DNA from: Oceanirhabdus seepicola
GTDB lineage: Bacteria; Bacillota; Clostridia; Clostridiales; Clostridiaceae
NCBI RefSeq assembly: GCF_023684385.1
Contig: NZ_JAGSOJ010000001.1
Coordinates: 372,001-436,000, forward strand
Reading direction: 5' to 3'
Length of the DNA stretch: 64,000 nucleotides
The translations under genes were made by a program, and so were the position numbers. The notes beneath the pieces were generated by a model that saw only the letters and a list, made by a program, of their open reading frames with translations, was not told the origin of the DNA and ran no database searches. Position 1 is the stretch's first letter. Each line of letters opens with the position of its first letter. Positions 19,363-28,371 of the stretch are shown here, piece after piece.

Positions 19363-19395
19363 AAAAACTCAAGGCAACCAATAGTTACCTTGAGT
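19363..19395 (-). terminator. Rho-independent terminator of the ftsEX-ctpA-PDZ operon
   Basis: Stem ACTCAAGG/CCTTGAGT with the inner extension GTAAC...GTTGC, followed on the minus strand by TTTTT. The stop codon of the PDZ gene lies inside the stem. It separates that operon from uvrBA. Confidence 0.8.
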
Positions 19396-20665
19396 CTTTA
19401 TTTTTATCTTCCATTACATTTTTAATAATATCCTTAAATTTAGTATTTGATACATTTTGATATTCTTTTTTAGGTACAAATATGATTCCAAACCGTTCAC
19501 TTTTACTTATTTGCTCATAAGCTACCTCTAATATTTTCTCATCATTTCTTTTTAATTTCAAAACAATTTTACTTCCACATTCTTTTAATAACTTAGGAAA
19601 AGAAATTTCATCTTCAATTACATCTCCATTAACCGTTAAAATAATATCTCCGCTTTTTACACCCATCTTATCTGCTAATGAATTTTTACCAACCTCTAAA
19701 ACCCTAATTCCTAATTTCTCATTAAAAAACTTTGGCTTGTCATTCTTCTCTTTATATCGTTCATACCTAATCATAAGTTCATGAAGTGTAGGCATCAATA
19801 TAATAGCTATTAGTTGAAGAAAGTATGATTCAATAATTAATTGTGATATCCCAACTAATATAAACCCGAACATAAAAATTAAACTTCCTGAAATAAAACT
19901 CTTACTCCTTTTACTTTTCGTAAATGTTACACTATTATAACCTATCACAGCTACAACAGGTATCATGGATAAAAATAAACTCTCAAGCTGCATATTATTC
20001 AAGGTTCCTTTTAAAATAGGCCACCAATTACCAATAGCAATCTCTTCTCCAATGTAATATTGTTCTTTATACATAAAAACCAATAAAACCATAGGGATTG
20101 TATAATACCTATTAAGAGCGAATCCTCCAATAGTCACGTTATCTCTGTTTGTAAATACCGGCAGAGCACCTTTATGACCATCTATAGCCACAATAAAACC
20201 TTCAACCATGTGCAATACGCCCACTAATGCAATTAAAGAAACAATATTTATATCTAAAATATCTATCTTATTCACCAAAAAAAATTCATTACTTAAAATG
20301 TTCAATAAACTTAATAGCCCTAAGATTGCTCCTGAATAAGAAAAACAAATAAACCTTGGTTTAAACATCATAAGTATCACAGATATTAAAAACATTAGTA
20401 CTATAGCACTACCATCTTTAAATGTAATCCCAAGATAGGTGCATATAACACTTGCACCTATTCCTCCTAGAATACCCAAAACAATTTGAGACAAAGTTAG
20501 TTCTAAAGCACTATGTCGTTCACTTCCTAAAATCATCTTCTCAATAATTCTACTTTTTCTATTTTTACTATACAGTACTAATCCCAATATGAATAAAATC
20601 ACTAGAAAAGCAGGGTTAGTTATGGTATAGCTTATAGCTTTCAATGAGTAAAAAACTATATCCAT
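19385..20665 (-). CDS. Multi-spanning membrane protein with C-terminal PDZ domain
   Basis: 426 residues. The first 310 or so hold many hydrophobic segments (about eight to ten helices). A PDZ domain follows at about 320-400 (LEVGKNSLADKMGVKSGDIILTVNG). A short charged tail ends the protein. It starts five bases after the ctpA stop, with AAGG at short spacing. The order ftsE-ftsX-ctpA-PDZ is conserved in clostridia, suggesting a shared role in cell envelope or division control, perhaps as scaffold for a protease substrate; the exact role is unknown. Its stop codon is embedded in the terminator. Confidence 0.85.
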   Translation of the reverse strand: MDIVFYSLKAISYTITNPAFLVILFILGLVLYSKNRKSRIIEKMILGSERHSALELTLSQIVLGILGGIGASVICTYLGITFKDGSAIVLMFLISVILMMFKPRFICFSYSGAILGLLSLLNILSNEFFLVNKIDILDINIVSLIALVGVLHMVEGFIVAIDGHKGALPVFTNRDNVTIGGFALNRYYTIPMVLLVFMYKEQYYIGEEIAIGNWWPILKGTLNNMQLESLFLSMIPVVAVIGYNSVTFTKSKRSKSFISGSLIFMFGFILVGISQLIIESYFLQLIAIILMPTLHELMIRYERYKEKNDKPKFFNEKLGIRVLEVGKNSLADKMGVKSGDIILTVNGDVIEDEISFPKLLKECGSKIVLKLKRNDEKILEVAYEQISKSERFGIIFVPKKEYQNVSNTKFKDIIKNVMEDKNKDSR

Positions 20666-20670
20666 GTACC

Positions 20671-21996
20671 TTATTCCTCTATCTTTCCTTTAATAACTTC
20701 TAAAGCTTTTTGAAATTGATTATCGGTATCTCTTTCCCCTCTTATGAATGTTTCTTCATCTAATTCAACTTCTATGTCAGGCATTATACCCTTTTTATGA
20801 ATGTTCTCTCCATTAGGAGTATAATATTTAGAAACAGTTAGCTTTAAAGCTGTTCCATCGCCAAATCCATCAATTGTTCTACTTAATATTGTTTGAACAA
20901 TCCCCTTACCAAAACTTTTTTCTCCTATTAATGTGGCTCTCTCATAATCCCTAAGAGCTCCACTAAGTATTTCTGAAGCACTTGCAGATCCTTTATTTAT
21001 AAGCACTACCATTGGGATATCTTCCCCTATTCCGCCTTTTGATTTGTAAACTTCTTCATTTCCATATTTATCTACGGTATATACTATTTTATCCCCTTTG
21101 GGAATAAAATTCGATGCTACTCCAGTGCAAGCACTCACAAGTCCTCCTGGATTTCCTCTTAAATCAAGAATTAATCCCTCTGCGCCTTCTTGTTTTAATT
21201 CTTCCAATTTATTTTTAAAGTCATCAGATGTTGTTTGTGAGAACATCGTTATTCCAATATAACCAATATTATCATCAATCATCTCTCCGCCTACAGTTTT
21301 TAACTTAATTTCTGCTCTTATAATATCAATATCAAAGGGTTCCGTTCCTTCTCTTATTATATTCAAAGTAACTTTACCGCCTTCTTTTCCTTTCATCATT
21401 CCAACAGCTTTATCAATTTCTTTACCTATTTCAATATTATTTACTTTATTTATAATATCTCCTGGTAATAAACCGGCTTTATCCGCAGGTGAATCTTTAA
21501 ATGGACTTATTACAACTACTCTATCTTCTATCACTCCCACAGTAATTCCAAGTCCAACATAACTTCCACTTGTCTCCTGTGTTAATCTCGTATAATCTTC
21601 TTTATTAAGATAGCCTGAATAGGGATCCCCAAGAGCTTCAACCATTCCTTTATATGCTCCATCAAAAATCTTTTCATTATCAATTTCACCATCATAATAT
21701 TCATTGATTTTATTATAAATTAAATCTATCCTCTCGCCTATTTCACTTGAATTTCCTTTTTCATCTTTTACCAACTCATTACCAACATTAAACTCTACTC
21801 CATTTTTTCCAATGTAAATTGTAAGTCCATTGACAAAATATACAGAAAGAATACTTGCGAGAATCACAATTATTATTCCAACTCCAATAATATTTCTAAA
21901 CTTTCTATTCACATCGCTTTTTCTTACCCACTGTTCTGAGCTCTCATGATCATTTCCATGTTTTTCATCATGTTCAAAGGAATTGCCACCCTGCAT
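20671..21996 (-). CDS. ctpA: Carboxy-terminal processing protease (S41)
   Basis: CtpA-type serine protease, membrane-anchored and acting outside the cell. One transmembrane helix at about 35-56, a helical region, PDZ domain at about 135-225 (SYVGLGITVG...DSPADKAGLLPGDIINKV), then the S41 catalytic domain with the Ser in NKGSASASEI and the Lys in GEKSFGKG, the usual Ser-Lys dyad. 441 residues. ATG with GAGGTGAT. It sits between ftsX and the PDZ membrane protein; in related bacteria such proteases affect peptidoglycan hydrolases or sporulation signalling, and the neighbourhood suggests an envelope target. Confidence 0.94.
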   Translation of the reverse strand: MQGGNSFEHDEKHGNDHESSEQWVRKSDVNRKFRNIIGVGIIIVILASILSVYFVNGLTIYIGKNGVEFNVGNELVKDEKGNSSEIGERIDLIYNKINEYYDGEIDNEKIFDGAYKGMVEALGDPYSGYLNKEDYTRLTQETSGSYVGLGITVGVIEDRVVVISPFKDSPADKAGLLPGDIINKVNNIEIGKEIDKAVGMMKGKEGGKVTLNIIREGTEPFDIDIIRAEIKLKTVGGEMIDDNIGYIGITMFSQTTSDDFKNKLEELKQEGAEGLILDLRGNPGGLVSACTGVASNFIPKGDKIVYTVDKYGNEEVYKSKGGIGEDIPMVVLINKGSASASEILSGALRDYERATLIGEKSFGKGIVQTILSRTIDGFGDGTALKLTVSKYYTPNGENIHKKGIMPDIEVELDEETFIRGERDTDNQFQKALEVIKGKIEE

Positions 21997-22056
21997 TTAT
22001 ATCACCTCATATAATTTTTTTAGGTATCTTAAATATAATATCAACTAAAAGACACC

Positions 22057-22953
22057 TTAAACTTTCAAGAATCTTCTTATTGATAAAATACTTCCAAAAG
22101 CTCCTATGAAAATTCCACCTAAAATAAACTGCCACACCATACTCTTCAATATGACATTAGGTGTAGCAAAAGAAACAAATAGAATATTTTTCAACATATC
22201 ATATATCAAAATATAAAATCCATATAAAATTACCAATGAAATAACACTTCCGACTAATCCAATTATAATTCCTTCTATGATAAAAGGACATCTTATAAAC
22301 CAATCCGTAGCACCAACATATTTCATTATATTTATTTCTTTTTTTCTAGAGTAAACGGTTAATTTTATTGTGTTCATAATAAGGAATATTGATACAATAA
22401 ATAATAATACAAAAATTACTATAGCTGAAACCTTCATAACACTAATGATTTTAGTTATCTTTTCTATTACATCCTTTGCTGTTGTAACATCATATATCCC
22501 CTCATACCCTTTAATATTCTGCACAATACCATCTATGTACGAACCATCTTCAGCCTTTACTACAAGAACAACAGGAAGAGGATTCACCTCTAAAAAATCC
22601 TCAAACAATTTTCTTGCTTCTTCAGCATCCTCACCATGAGATTCTATAAAGGCGTCTCTACCTTCCGCCTTAGATATTTCTTTCATTTCTTTAAATCCAT
22701 CACTATTTTTAATTGTAGCCTTTAACTTATTTTTCTGTTCAATTGTTATATTATCTTCTAAAGCCACCCTAACTTCTAAAGTTGATCCAATCTGATCCAT
22801 AAACATCCTTACATTCAAAGCAACCATCAAAAACAAACCAAATATCAGTAATGTTGTAGTAACCGTGGCTATAGATGCAAATGTCAGGGTTTTGTTTCTA
22901 GACAAACTTTTAGAGGCATCTGTTGTAAAATATCTCAAAGTATTAATCTTCAT
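22057..22953 (-). CDS. ftsX: Cell-division ABC transporter permease FtsX
   Basis: FtsX forms with FtsE a complex that activates peptidoglycan hydrolases during division or elongation rather than moving a solute. 298 residues: one N-terminal helix (about 22-45), an extracellular domain (about 46-165) and three further helices in the FtsX/MacB fold (about 170-295), including YSRKKEINIMKYVGATDWFIR. Start chosen at MKINTLRYF after GGGGGAGG; the codons upstream lie in ftsE. It overlaps the end of ftsE by 11 bp, indicating coupling. Confidence 0.95.
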   Translation of the reverse strand: MKINTLRYFTTDASKSLSRNKTLTFASIATVTTTLLIFGLFLMVALNVRMFMDQIGSTLEVRVALEDNITIEQKNKLKATIKNSDGFKEMKEISKAEGRDAFIESHGEDAEEARKLFEDFLEVNPLPVVLVVKAEDGSYIDGIVQNIKGYEGIYDVTTAKDVIEKITKIISVMKVSAIVIFVLLFIVSIFLIMNTIKLTVYSRKKEINIMKYVGATDWFIRCPFIIEGIIIGLVGSVISLVILYGFYILIYDMLKNILFVSFATPNVILKSMVWQFILGGIFIGAFGSILSIRRFLKV

Positions 22954-23629
22954 AATGATACCTCCCCCTTCTCTCATCTCTAGCAATAACACCTTTTTCT
23001 ATAGCTATTACTCTTTTTTTCATAATATCTACAATATTTTTAGCATGAGTAGCCATCACGATAGTGGTACCAGACCTATTAATATCGTTCAATATTTCCA
23101 TAATTTCCAATGCAGTCTCCGGATCTAAATTCCCAGTTGGCTCGTCCGCAATTAAAAGAGACGGGTTATTAACGATAGCTCTTGCTATTGCAACTCTCTG
23201 CTGCTCCCCTCCTGAAAGTTCATTAGGAAAAGCCTTATATTTTTTTGAAAGACCTACCAGAGATAAAACCATAGGAACCTTCTTTCTAATATCTTTATGG
23301 GATTCTTCTATTACTCTCATTGCAAATGCAACATTTTCATATACGTTTAAGGATGGTATTAACTTAAAGTCCTGAAACACAACTCCAACTTTCCTCCTAT
23401 AATACGGTATCTTTTGATGTGGCAATCTTGTTATATCCTTTTTATTCACAAGTATTCTACCTGTTGTTGTTTCAACCTCTTTCGTCAATAGTTTTATAAA
23501 AGTTGATTTTCCTGAACCACTTGGTCCAACCATAAATACAAAATCACCTCTATCTATTTTAACATTTACATTAGAAAGAGCTAACACGTTGTTATCATAA
23601 ATTTTAGTTACATTTCTGAACTCTATCAT
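22943..23629 (-). CDS. ftsE: Cell-division ATP-binding protein FtsE
   Basis: ABC ATPase partner of FtsX, cytoplasmic. 228 residues with Walker A GPSGSGKST (36-44), Q-loop VFQDFKLIPSLNVYEN, signature LSGGEQQRVAIARAI and Walker B LLIADEPTGNLD, then the H-loop MATHAK. ATG with GAGGGGAG. First gene of ftsE-ftsX-ctpA-PDZ. Upstream 23630-23750 is AT-rich and probably contains the promoter, but I could not single out a convincing one. Confidence 0.97.
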   Translation of the reverse strand: MIEFRNVTKIYDNNVLALSNVNVKIDRGDFVFMVGPSGSGKSTFIKLLTKEVETTTGRILVNKKDITRLPHQKIPYYRRKVGVVFQDFKLIPSLNVYENVAFAMRVIEESHKDIRKKVPMVLSLVGLSKKYKAFPNELSGGEQQRVAIARAIVNNPSLLIADEPTGNLDPETALEIMEILNDINRSGTTIVMATHAKNIVDIMKKRVIAIEKGVIARDERRGRYHYED

Positions 23630-23751
23630 TCTAATCTCCCCTCAAACATGAATCATAAATGTCTATATTTATTCCTAATTATAACACAATTATTTATAAA
23701 TTTTAGATTTGTTAATATTTTTTTCAATATTTATCACATATATTATAACAT

Positions 23752-23774
23752 AAAAAAGGCGCGTTATACGCGCT
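23752..23774 (-). terminator. Rho-independent terminator
   Basis: GCGCG/CGCGC stem with a short TTATA loop, followed on the minus strand by CTTTTTTAT. Probably terminates the small membrane gene at 23873-24235, about 100 bp upstream of it. Confidence 0.75.
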
Positions 23775-23872
23775 CAAGTTATTGAAACTCTGAATATGTA
23801 AATCAGAATAAAAATAATGTGTTCTACCTTTTCACCTATTTGTATATATATTGAAAATATTATACTATAATT

Positions 23873-24235
23873 CTAAACTGTAAACATATAATATCTCAAT
23901 ACATCAATAATTGCCAAATAAATATATTGAACAAAACAAACTGTAAATATAACTCCAACTAAATTCATTTTATAGAAGTGTTTTCTCCACTCTTTTTGAT
24001 GATTTAAATCTCTCATATGTTTTGGTTTTACAAATGCAACAGCTGCAATAAATAATCCAAAGGATGATATCCATACACCAATATAAAATATCCATGATAA
24101 TATATCTCCTACTGATAATGCGGATTTTGAGATTCCCAAAATCACTCCAACAACTGCCCCTAATAATGCTATAGGTAAAAAAATCAAGCTAGCTATTTTT
24201 ACACAAGTAAAAACATCATAAATTTTTTCATTCAC
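23873..24235 (-). CDS. Small membrane protein of unknown function
   Basis: 120 residues with three predicted transmembrane helices (about 11-35, 43-66 and 88-112) and a basic loop KPKHMRDLNHQKEWRKHFYK between the second and third. I do not recognise the family. Start chosen at GTG (VNEKIYDVF), 8 nt after GGAG; a TTG six codons upstream would overlap that binding site. It is a single gene between ftsE and the transketolase pair, with terminators on both sides (23752-23774 and 24300-24330). Confidence 0.72.
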   Translation of the reverse strand: MNEKIYDVFTCVKIASLIFLPIALLGAVVGVILGISKSALSVGDILSWIFYIGVWISSFGLFIAAVAFVKPKHMRDLNHQKEWRKHFYKMNLVGVIFTVCFVQYIYLAIIDVLRYYMFTV

Positions 24236-24299
24236 GTCTCTCACTCCACTCAAGTAATAAATTAATATTCATGTAACTAATTATATCACATATAAAAAT

Positions 24300-24330
24300 A
24301 AAGAGTAAGCTAATGAAAGCTTACTCTTTG
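24300..24330 (-). terminator. Rho-independent terminator of the transketolase operon
   Basis: AAAGAGTAAGC/GCTTACTCTTT stem with an eight-base loop, then ATTTTTAT on the minus strand, 17 bp past the stop. Confidence 0.8.
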
Positions 24331-24346
24331 TTAACATTTTATAAAA

Positions 24347-25288
24347 TTATTTTCTTAACTCTAATCCTTTTTTAACAGCCTTAACTATTTCATCCGCAGT
24401 TAATCCATATTTTTCTAATAATTCTACAGGAGAACCACTTTCTCCAAATGTATCCTTAACACCAACTCTAAGTACAGGTACAGGATATGTAGAAGTTACA
24501 ACTTCTGCAACTGCTGATCCTAAACCACCAATTACACTATGCTCCTCAGCTGTAACAATAACACCACAATCTCTAGCAGCTGCTGCGATTGCATCTTCAT
24601 CAATAGGCTTTATTGTATGGATATTTATAACTCTTGCTTTAATTCCTTCTTCTGCAAGTATATTATAAGCCTCTAATGCTGCGTCAACCATCATTCCAGT
24701 AGCAATAATAGCCACTTCGTTTCCTTCTCTTAATTTAACAGCTTTACCCATTTCAAATTTATATTCTTGATTATCGTTAATTACATTAACACCTAATCTA
24801 CCTAATCTTACATAACATGGTCCATTGTATTCAGCAACAGCTTTAACAGCAGCACTTGCTTCCACAGCATCACTAGGACAGATAACAACCATGTTAGGTA
24901 TACTTCTCATTAATGAAATATCCTCTATAGCTTGATGAGATGCTCCATCTTCACCAACTGTTATACCAGCATGTGTAGCACATACTTTAACATTTAATTT
25001 TGGATAGGCAATACTGTTTCTAATTTGTTCGAAAGCTCTACCAGCAGCAAAAATTGCAAATGTACTAGCGAATGGTATTTTACCACAAGTTGCTAATCCC
25101 GCTGCTACAGTCATCATGTTTCCTTCTGCTATTCCCATATTTAAGAATCTTTCAGGACATTCTCCTTTAAACACAGCAGTCTTAGTTGATTTTGATAAGT
25201 CTGCATCTAAAACAACTATATTCTCATTTTGCTTTCCAATTTCAGCAAGAGTATTTCCGTATGCTTCTCTAGTAGCAATCTTCTTCAT
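24347..25288 (-). CDS. Transketolase, C-terminal subunit
   Basis: Pyrimidine-binding and C-terminal domains of a split transketolase, which moves two-carbon units between sugar phosphates in the non-oxidative pentose phosphate pathway with thiamine diphosphate. 313 residues, with the cofactor-activating glutamate region NMGIAEGNMM and the conserved THAGITVGEDGASHQAIED, followed by the ferredoxin-like C-terminal domain. Its ATG overlaps the last base of the N-terminal subunit's TAA, and GGAGGTGAC lies within that gene, so synthesis is coupled. The two together correspond to one full-length enzyme. Confidence 0.94.
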   Translation of the reverse strand: MKKIATREAYGNTLAEIGKQNENIVVLDADLSKSTKTAVFKGECPERFLNMGIAEGNMMTVAAGLATCGKIPFASTFAIFAAGRAFEQIRNSIAYPKLNVKVCATHAGITVGEDGASHQAIEDISLMRSIPNMVVICPSDAVEASAAVKAVAEYNGPCYVRLGRLGVNVINDNQEYKFEMGKAVKLREGNEVAIIATGMMVDAALEAYNILAEEGIKARVINIHTIKPIDEDAIAAAARDCGVIVTAEEHSVIGGLGSAVAEVVTSTYPVPVLRVGVKDTFGESGSPVELLEKYGLTADEIVKAVKKGLELRK

Positions 25289-26112
25289 TATTTGTCACCT
25301 CCGATTTCAGCTAAAGCTTGCTCGCACTGTTCTTTAGATGGTGCAGCACCATGCCATCCAGCTTGATTTTCCATAAAAGAAACACCCTTACCTTTTATAG
25401 TCTTACATACTACAACAGTAGGTTTATCTTTAACATTTTTAGCTTCATTAATAGCATTTTTTATAGCCTCTATGTCATGTCCATCTATACATATAACATT
25501 CCACCCAAATGCTTCGAATTTCTCATCGATAGGTAGAGAATTCATTACTTTTGTAATATCTCCATCAATTTGTAAACCATTAAAATCTACAAATGCTGTT
25601 AAATTATTTAATTTATAATGCGAAGCACACATTGTAGCTTCCCAAACTTGACCTTCTCCTAATTCCCCATCTCCAAGAAGAGTGTATACTCTATACTCTT
25701 TATTATCTAACTTTCCAGCTAAAGCCATTCCTACAGCAGCAGAAATTCCTTGGCCTAAAGAACCAGTAGACATATCAACACCAGGTATGTAATTCATATT
25801 TGGATGACCTTGTAGAATTGCTCCAGTTTTTCTTAACTTCATTAATTCTTCTTTCGCAAAAAAACCTCTTTCAGCTAAAGCGGCATATAGTACAGGTGCT
25901 GCATGCCCTTTTGATAATACAAATCTATCCCTATCTGGATTTGAACAATTTTCAGGATTTATATTCATCTCATCAAAATATAATGTTGTCATAATTTCAA
26001 CAGCTGATAAAGATCCCCCTGGATGCCCTGATTTTGACTCAGTAAGCATTTTTACAATGTCTTTTCTAAGAATTTTCGCTACTTCACGTAATTCTTCACA
26101 TGTTTTTTTCAT
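25288..26112 (-). CDS. Transketolase, N-terminal subunit
   Basis: Thiamine-diphosphate-binding half of a split transketolase, 274 residues. Motifs: SKSGHPGGSLS (substrate/cofactor histidine), LSKGHAAPVLYAAL and the ThDP/Mg motif GDGELGEGQVWEA followed by N in FVDFNGLQ. Start at MKKTCEELRE after GGAGGCGG; five upstream codons would include that site. The 5' region contains two inverted repeats, one terminator-like, only about 27 bp from the start codon. Two-gene operon with the C-terminal subunit. Confidence 0.94.
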   Translation of the reverse strand: MKKTCEELREVAKILRKDIVKMLTESKSGHPGGSLSAVEIMTTLYFDEMNINPENCSNPDRDRFVLSKGHAAPVLYAALAERGFFAKEELMKLRKTGAILQGHPNMNYIPGVDMSTGSLGQGISAAVGMALAGKLDNKEYRVYTLLGDGELGEGQVWEATMCASHYKLNNLTAFVDFNGLQIDGDITKVMNSLPIDEKFEAFGWNVICIDGHDIEAIKNAINEAKNVKDKPTVVVCKTIKGKGVSFMENQAGWHGAAPSKEQCEQALAEIGGDK

Positions 26113-26398
26113 AAATACCGCCTCCATACGAGAAAAATTCTACAAAATGTGATGATTTTGTAGTTCTCTGAAATAAAATGAATTTGATTGATTATGTAAT
26201 TTTATATTTGTTTGAAAGTTTTTTCATTTTATTTCTTTTATTTATATAATCCGAAAAAAATTTTTACTTTTTCGGAATCACTCTTATCCACATTTACATT
26301 ATAGCAAGTTTTTTCTTAAATACAATATTTTTATATGTGATATATTATTTCATATAAATTTTCACATGTAAAATATTCATATATTTATAAAATAAGGA
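26113..26398 (-). promoter_or_regulatory. Transketolase leader region with terminator-like hairpin
   Basis: Region of about 285 bp without a gene. Minus-strand features in order of transcription: an imperfect palindrome around 26310-26370, a hairpin CCGAAAAA/TTTTTCGG (26251-26275), and a hairpin CTACAAAAT/ATTTTGTAG (26140-26163) followed by AATTTTTC just upstream of GGAGGCGG. The last has the form of an intrinsic terminator within the leader, which would allow attenuation. No recognised riboswitch motif. Confidence 0.4.
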
Positions 26399-26418
26399 AA
26401 GCGCACAAAAGTGCGCTT
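26399..26418 (-). terminator. Terminator of the alr-mazF transcript
   Basis: Perfect stem AAGCGCAC/GTGCGCTT with a four-base loop, eight bases past the mazF stop; T-rich on both strands (TTTCCTTATTTT on minus, TTATTTTA on plus). Confidence 0.75.
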
Positions 26419-26426
26419 ATTTTACA

Positions 26427-26777
26427 TTAAAGTCCCAAACTTATAAGCAAAGCTTCATCTACTTTTGCCATATCATTATCTGTCATGTGACCAATTTTTT
26501 CTTTCAGTCTTCTTTTATCAAGTGTTCTAATCTGCTCCAACAAAACTACAGAATCTTTATTCAATCCATATTCCTCTGATGATATTTCCACATGTGTTGG
26601 TAACTTAGCCTTATTGATTTGGGAAGTAATCGCTGAAATTATTACAGTTGGACTATATTTATTTCCAACGTCGTTCTGAATTATAATAACTGGTCTAATA
26701 CCGCCTTGCTCTGAACCAACAACAGGACTTAAATCAGCATAAAATATATCTCCTCGTTTCACTATTGTCGTTGTCAT
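26427..26777 (-). CDS. mazF: MazF/NdoA-type mRNA interferase toxin
   Basis: Type II toxin, a sequence-specific endoribonuclease (EndoA/NdoA in Bacillus, cutting UACAU). 116 residues, the usual length, with [29 protein letters not shown], then [15 protein letters not shown] and the C-terminal [13 protein letters not shown]. Catalytic residues expected in the RGDI and T..S segments are present. Start chosen at ATG giving MTTTIVKRG; an alternative is the GTG five codons later. It overlaps the upstream antitoxin gene by 44 bp in another frame, so translation is coupled. Located downstream of alr, a conserved chromosomal position in Firmicutes. Confidence 0.94.
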   Translation of the reverse strand: MTTTIVKRGDIFYADLSPVVGSEQGGIRPVIIIQNDVGNKYSPTVIISAITSQINKAKLPTHVEISSEEYGLNKDSVVLLEQIRTLDKRRLKEKIGHMTDNDMAKVDEALLISLGL

Positions 26778-27057
26778 TAGGCATATCACACTCCGAAAGC
26801 TGAGTCTCGTATTCATTTAACTCTAAGCTATAATTATTTATACCCCATTCACAAAGTTCTAGATTAATATTTGCCATATCTAAATATCCAGTCTTCATCT
26901 TTTCAGTTTGTGCTATTTTTTTCTTCTCTTCAATATATAATATTATAGCTTCTTTTATAAATTCATTTCTTTTTTTACTGTCTAGCTTAAGTGCTTCATT
27001 AAATTCATTATAAAGTGTTTCCGAGAGGTTAACTACTAATTTCTTATTTTGAGACAT
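26734..27057 (-). CDS. Ribbon-helix-helix antitoxin partner of MazF
   Basis: 107 residues. The N-terminal 45 residues form a ribbon-helix-helix DNA-binding motif ([34 protein letters not shown]). The C-terminal part is acidic and Asn-rich, the usual toxin-blocking tail. ATG with GAGGAAAT. The last 44 bases overlap mazF, an unusually long overlap that places the antitoxin's terminal residues (after DMPNDND) in a region also coding for the toxin N-terminus. Likely also represses its own promoter in the 135-bp gap to alr. Confidence 0.88.
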   Translation of the reverse strand: MSQNKKLVVNLSETLYNEFNEALKLDSKKRNEFIKEAIILYIEEKKKIAQTEKMKTGYLDMANINLELCEWGINNYSLELNEYETQLSECDMPNDNDNSETRRYILC

Positions 27058-27192
27058 TATATTTCCTCTACCTCCTATTTAGCCGAAGCATAAATATGTA
27101 TAAACCTAAGTATATTATATTTCAACTTTTGTCAATATGTCAAAGCATTTGTCGTATTTATAAATATTTTTTTAACAAAAGGATGATTTCGT

Positions 27193-28350
27193 TCACACAT
27201 ATTTCCTTATTTTCATCACTTTACTATTTTCGACATATACTCTTGGAACTCTTTTCCCTATCATGCAAAGTACTTCATAGCTTATAGTATTTAAACCAGA
27301 AGCAATATAATCTGCATTAAGTTTATTGTTCCCATCTTCTCCAATTAATATTACTTCATCTCCAATATTTACATTATCAATCTGAGTCAAGTCAATCATA
27401 CATTGATCCATACAAATCCGTCCCACTACTGGTACAATTTTACCACTTACAATTGCTTTAGCAAACCCTGATAGCATCCTAGAATATCCATCAGCATATC
27501 CTATTGGCAAAGTACCTATTATTGATTCACCATCACATTGATACTTTCTACCATATCCAATATACTCATTTTTTTCTACTTTTTTAATATTAGCTATTTT
27601 TGCTTTTAAACTTAATACAGGTTTAAGATCAATTTTATCTTTTCTTACTTCATCAGATGGATAATATCCATATAAAATTATACCTGGTCTAACCATATCA
27701 TAATGATATTCTGGAAGGTCAATTATTGCAGCGCTATTCCCAATATGTTTTGTGTTGAAAAATATTTCTTTCTCTTTTAATTTTTCTATGAAATATCTAT
27801 ATCTTTTGTTTTGCATTTCTGAATATTCTTTCTTTTCATTGTCTGCATCAGAAAAATGCGAAAATAGTCCTTCCATTACTATGTTTGTCAATTTTGAAAT
27901 TTGAGATATTTCCTCAATACTTTCTTCTGTTGGTAAAAATCCGATTCTCCCCATTCCACTATCAACTTTTATGTGAATTTTCGCAATTTTCCCTCTTCTT
28001 TTAGCCTCATTTGACAAAGCTTTTGCAAATTCATAACTCAATACTGTACATTCTAAGTCATACTCTACAATATCTTTTACTTGATCTTGCGTAGTCCAAC
28101 CTAAAACAAGTATAGGAGCTTTAATTCCACCTTCTCTTAGCTCTCTACCCTCATCTGCTATTGCTACTGCTAATTTATCAGCGCCGTTTTTCAAAAGAAT
28201 TGGTGCAGTATCAAGTGCTCCATGACCATAAGCATCAGCTTTGACTACGGCCATAATTTCTTTACTTTTTGATACACGCCTAATTTCCCTCATATTATGT
28301 GCCAAATTATCCAGATTAATTTCAGCCCACACTGGTCTAATATTTCTCAT
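27193..28350 (-). CDS. alr: Alanine racemase
   Basis: PLP enzyme interconverting L- and D-alanine for peptidoglycan. 385 residues; cofactor lysine K37 in AVVKADAYGHG, second catalytic tyrosine in IGYGRKYQ (about 265), and the carbamylated/arginine region FSHFSDAD. ATG with GGGAGGAAAA, 21 bp after the GerS-like lipoprotein gene, so probably co-transcribed. The same order lipoprotein-alr-antitoxin-mazF is found in C. difficile (gerS-alr2 locus). Confidence 0.96.
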   Translation of the reverse strand: MRNIRPVWAEINLDNLAHNMREIRRVSKSKEIMAVVKADAYGHGALDTAPILLKNGADKLAVAIADEGRELREGGIKAPILVLGWTTQDQVKDIVEYDLECTVLSYEFAKALSNEAKRRGKIAKIHIKVDSGMGRIGFLPTEESIEEISQISKLTNIVMEGLFSHFSDADNEKKEYSEMQNKRYRYFIEKLKEKEIFFNTKHIGNSAAIIDLPEYHYDMVRPGIILYGYYPSDEVRKDKIDLKPVLSLKAKIANIKKVEKNEYIGYGRKYQCDGESIIGTLPIGYADGYSRMLSGFAKAIVSGKIVPVVGRICMDQCMIDLTQIDNVNIGDEVILIGEDGNNKLNADYIASGLNTISYEVLCMIGKRVPRVYVENSKVMKIRKYV

Positions 28351-28371
28351 TTTTCCTCCCCACCCCTACTG

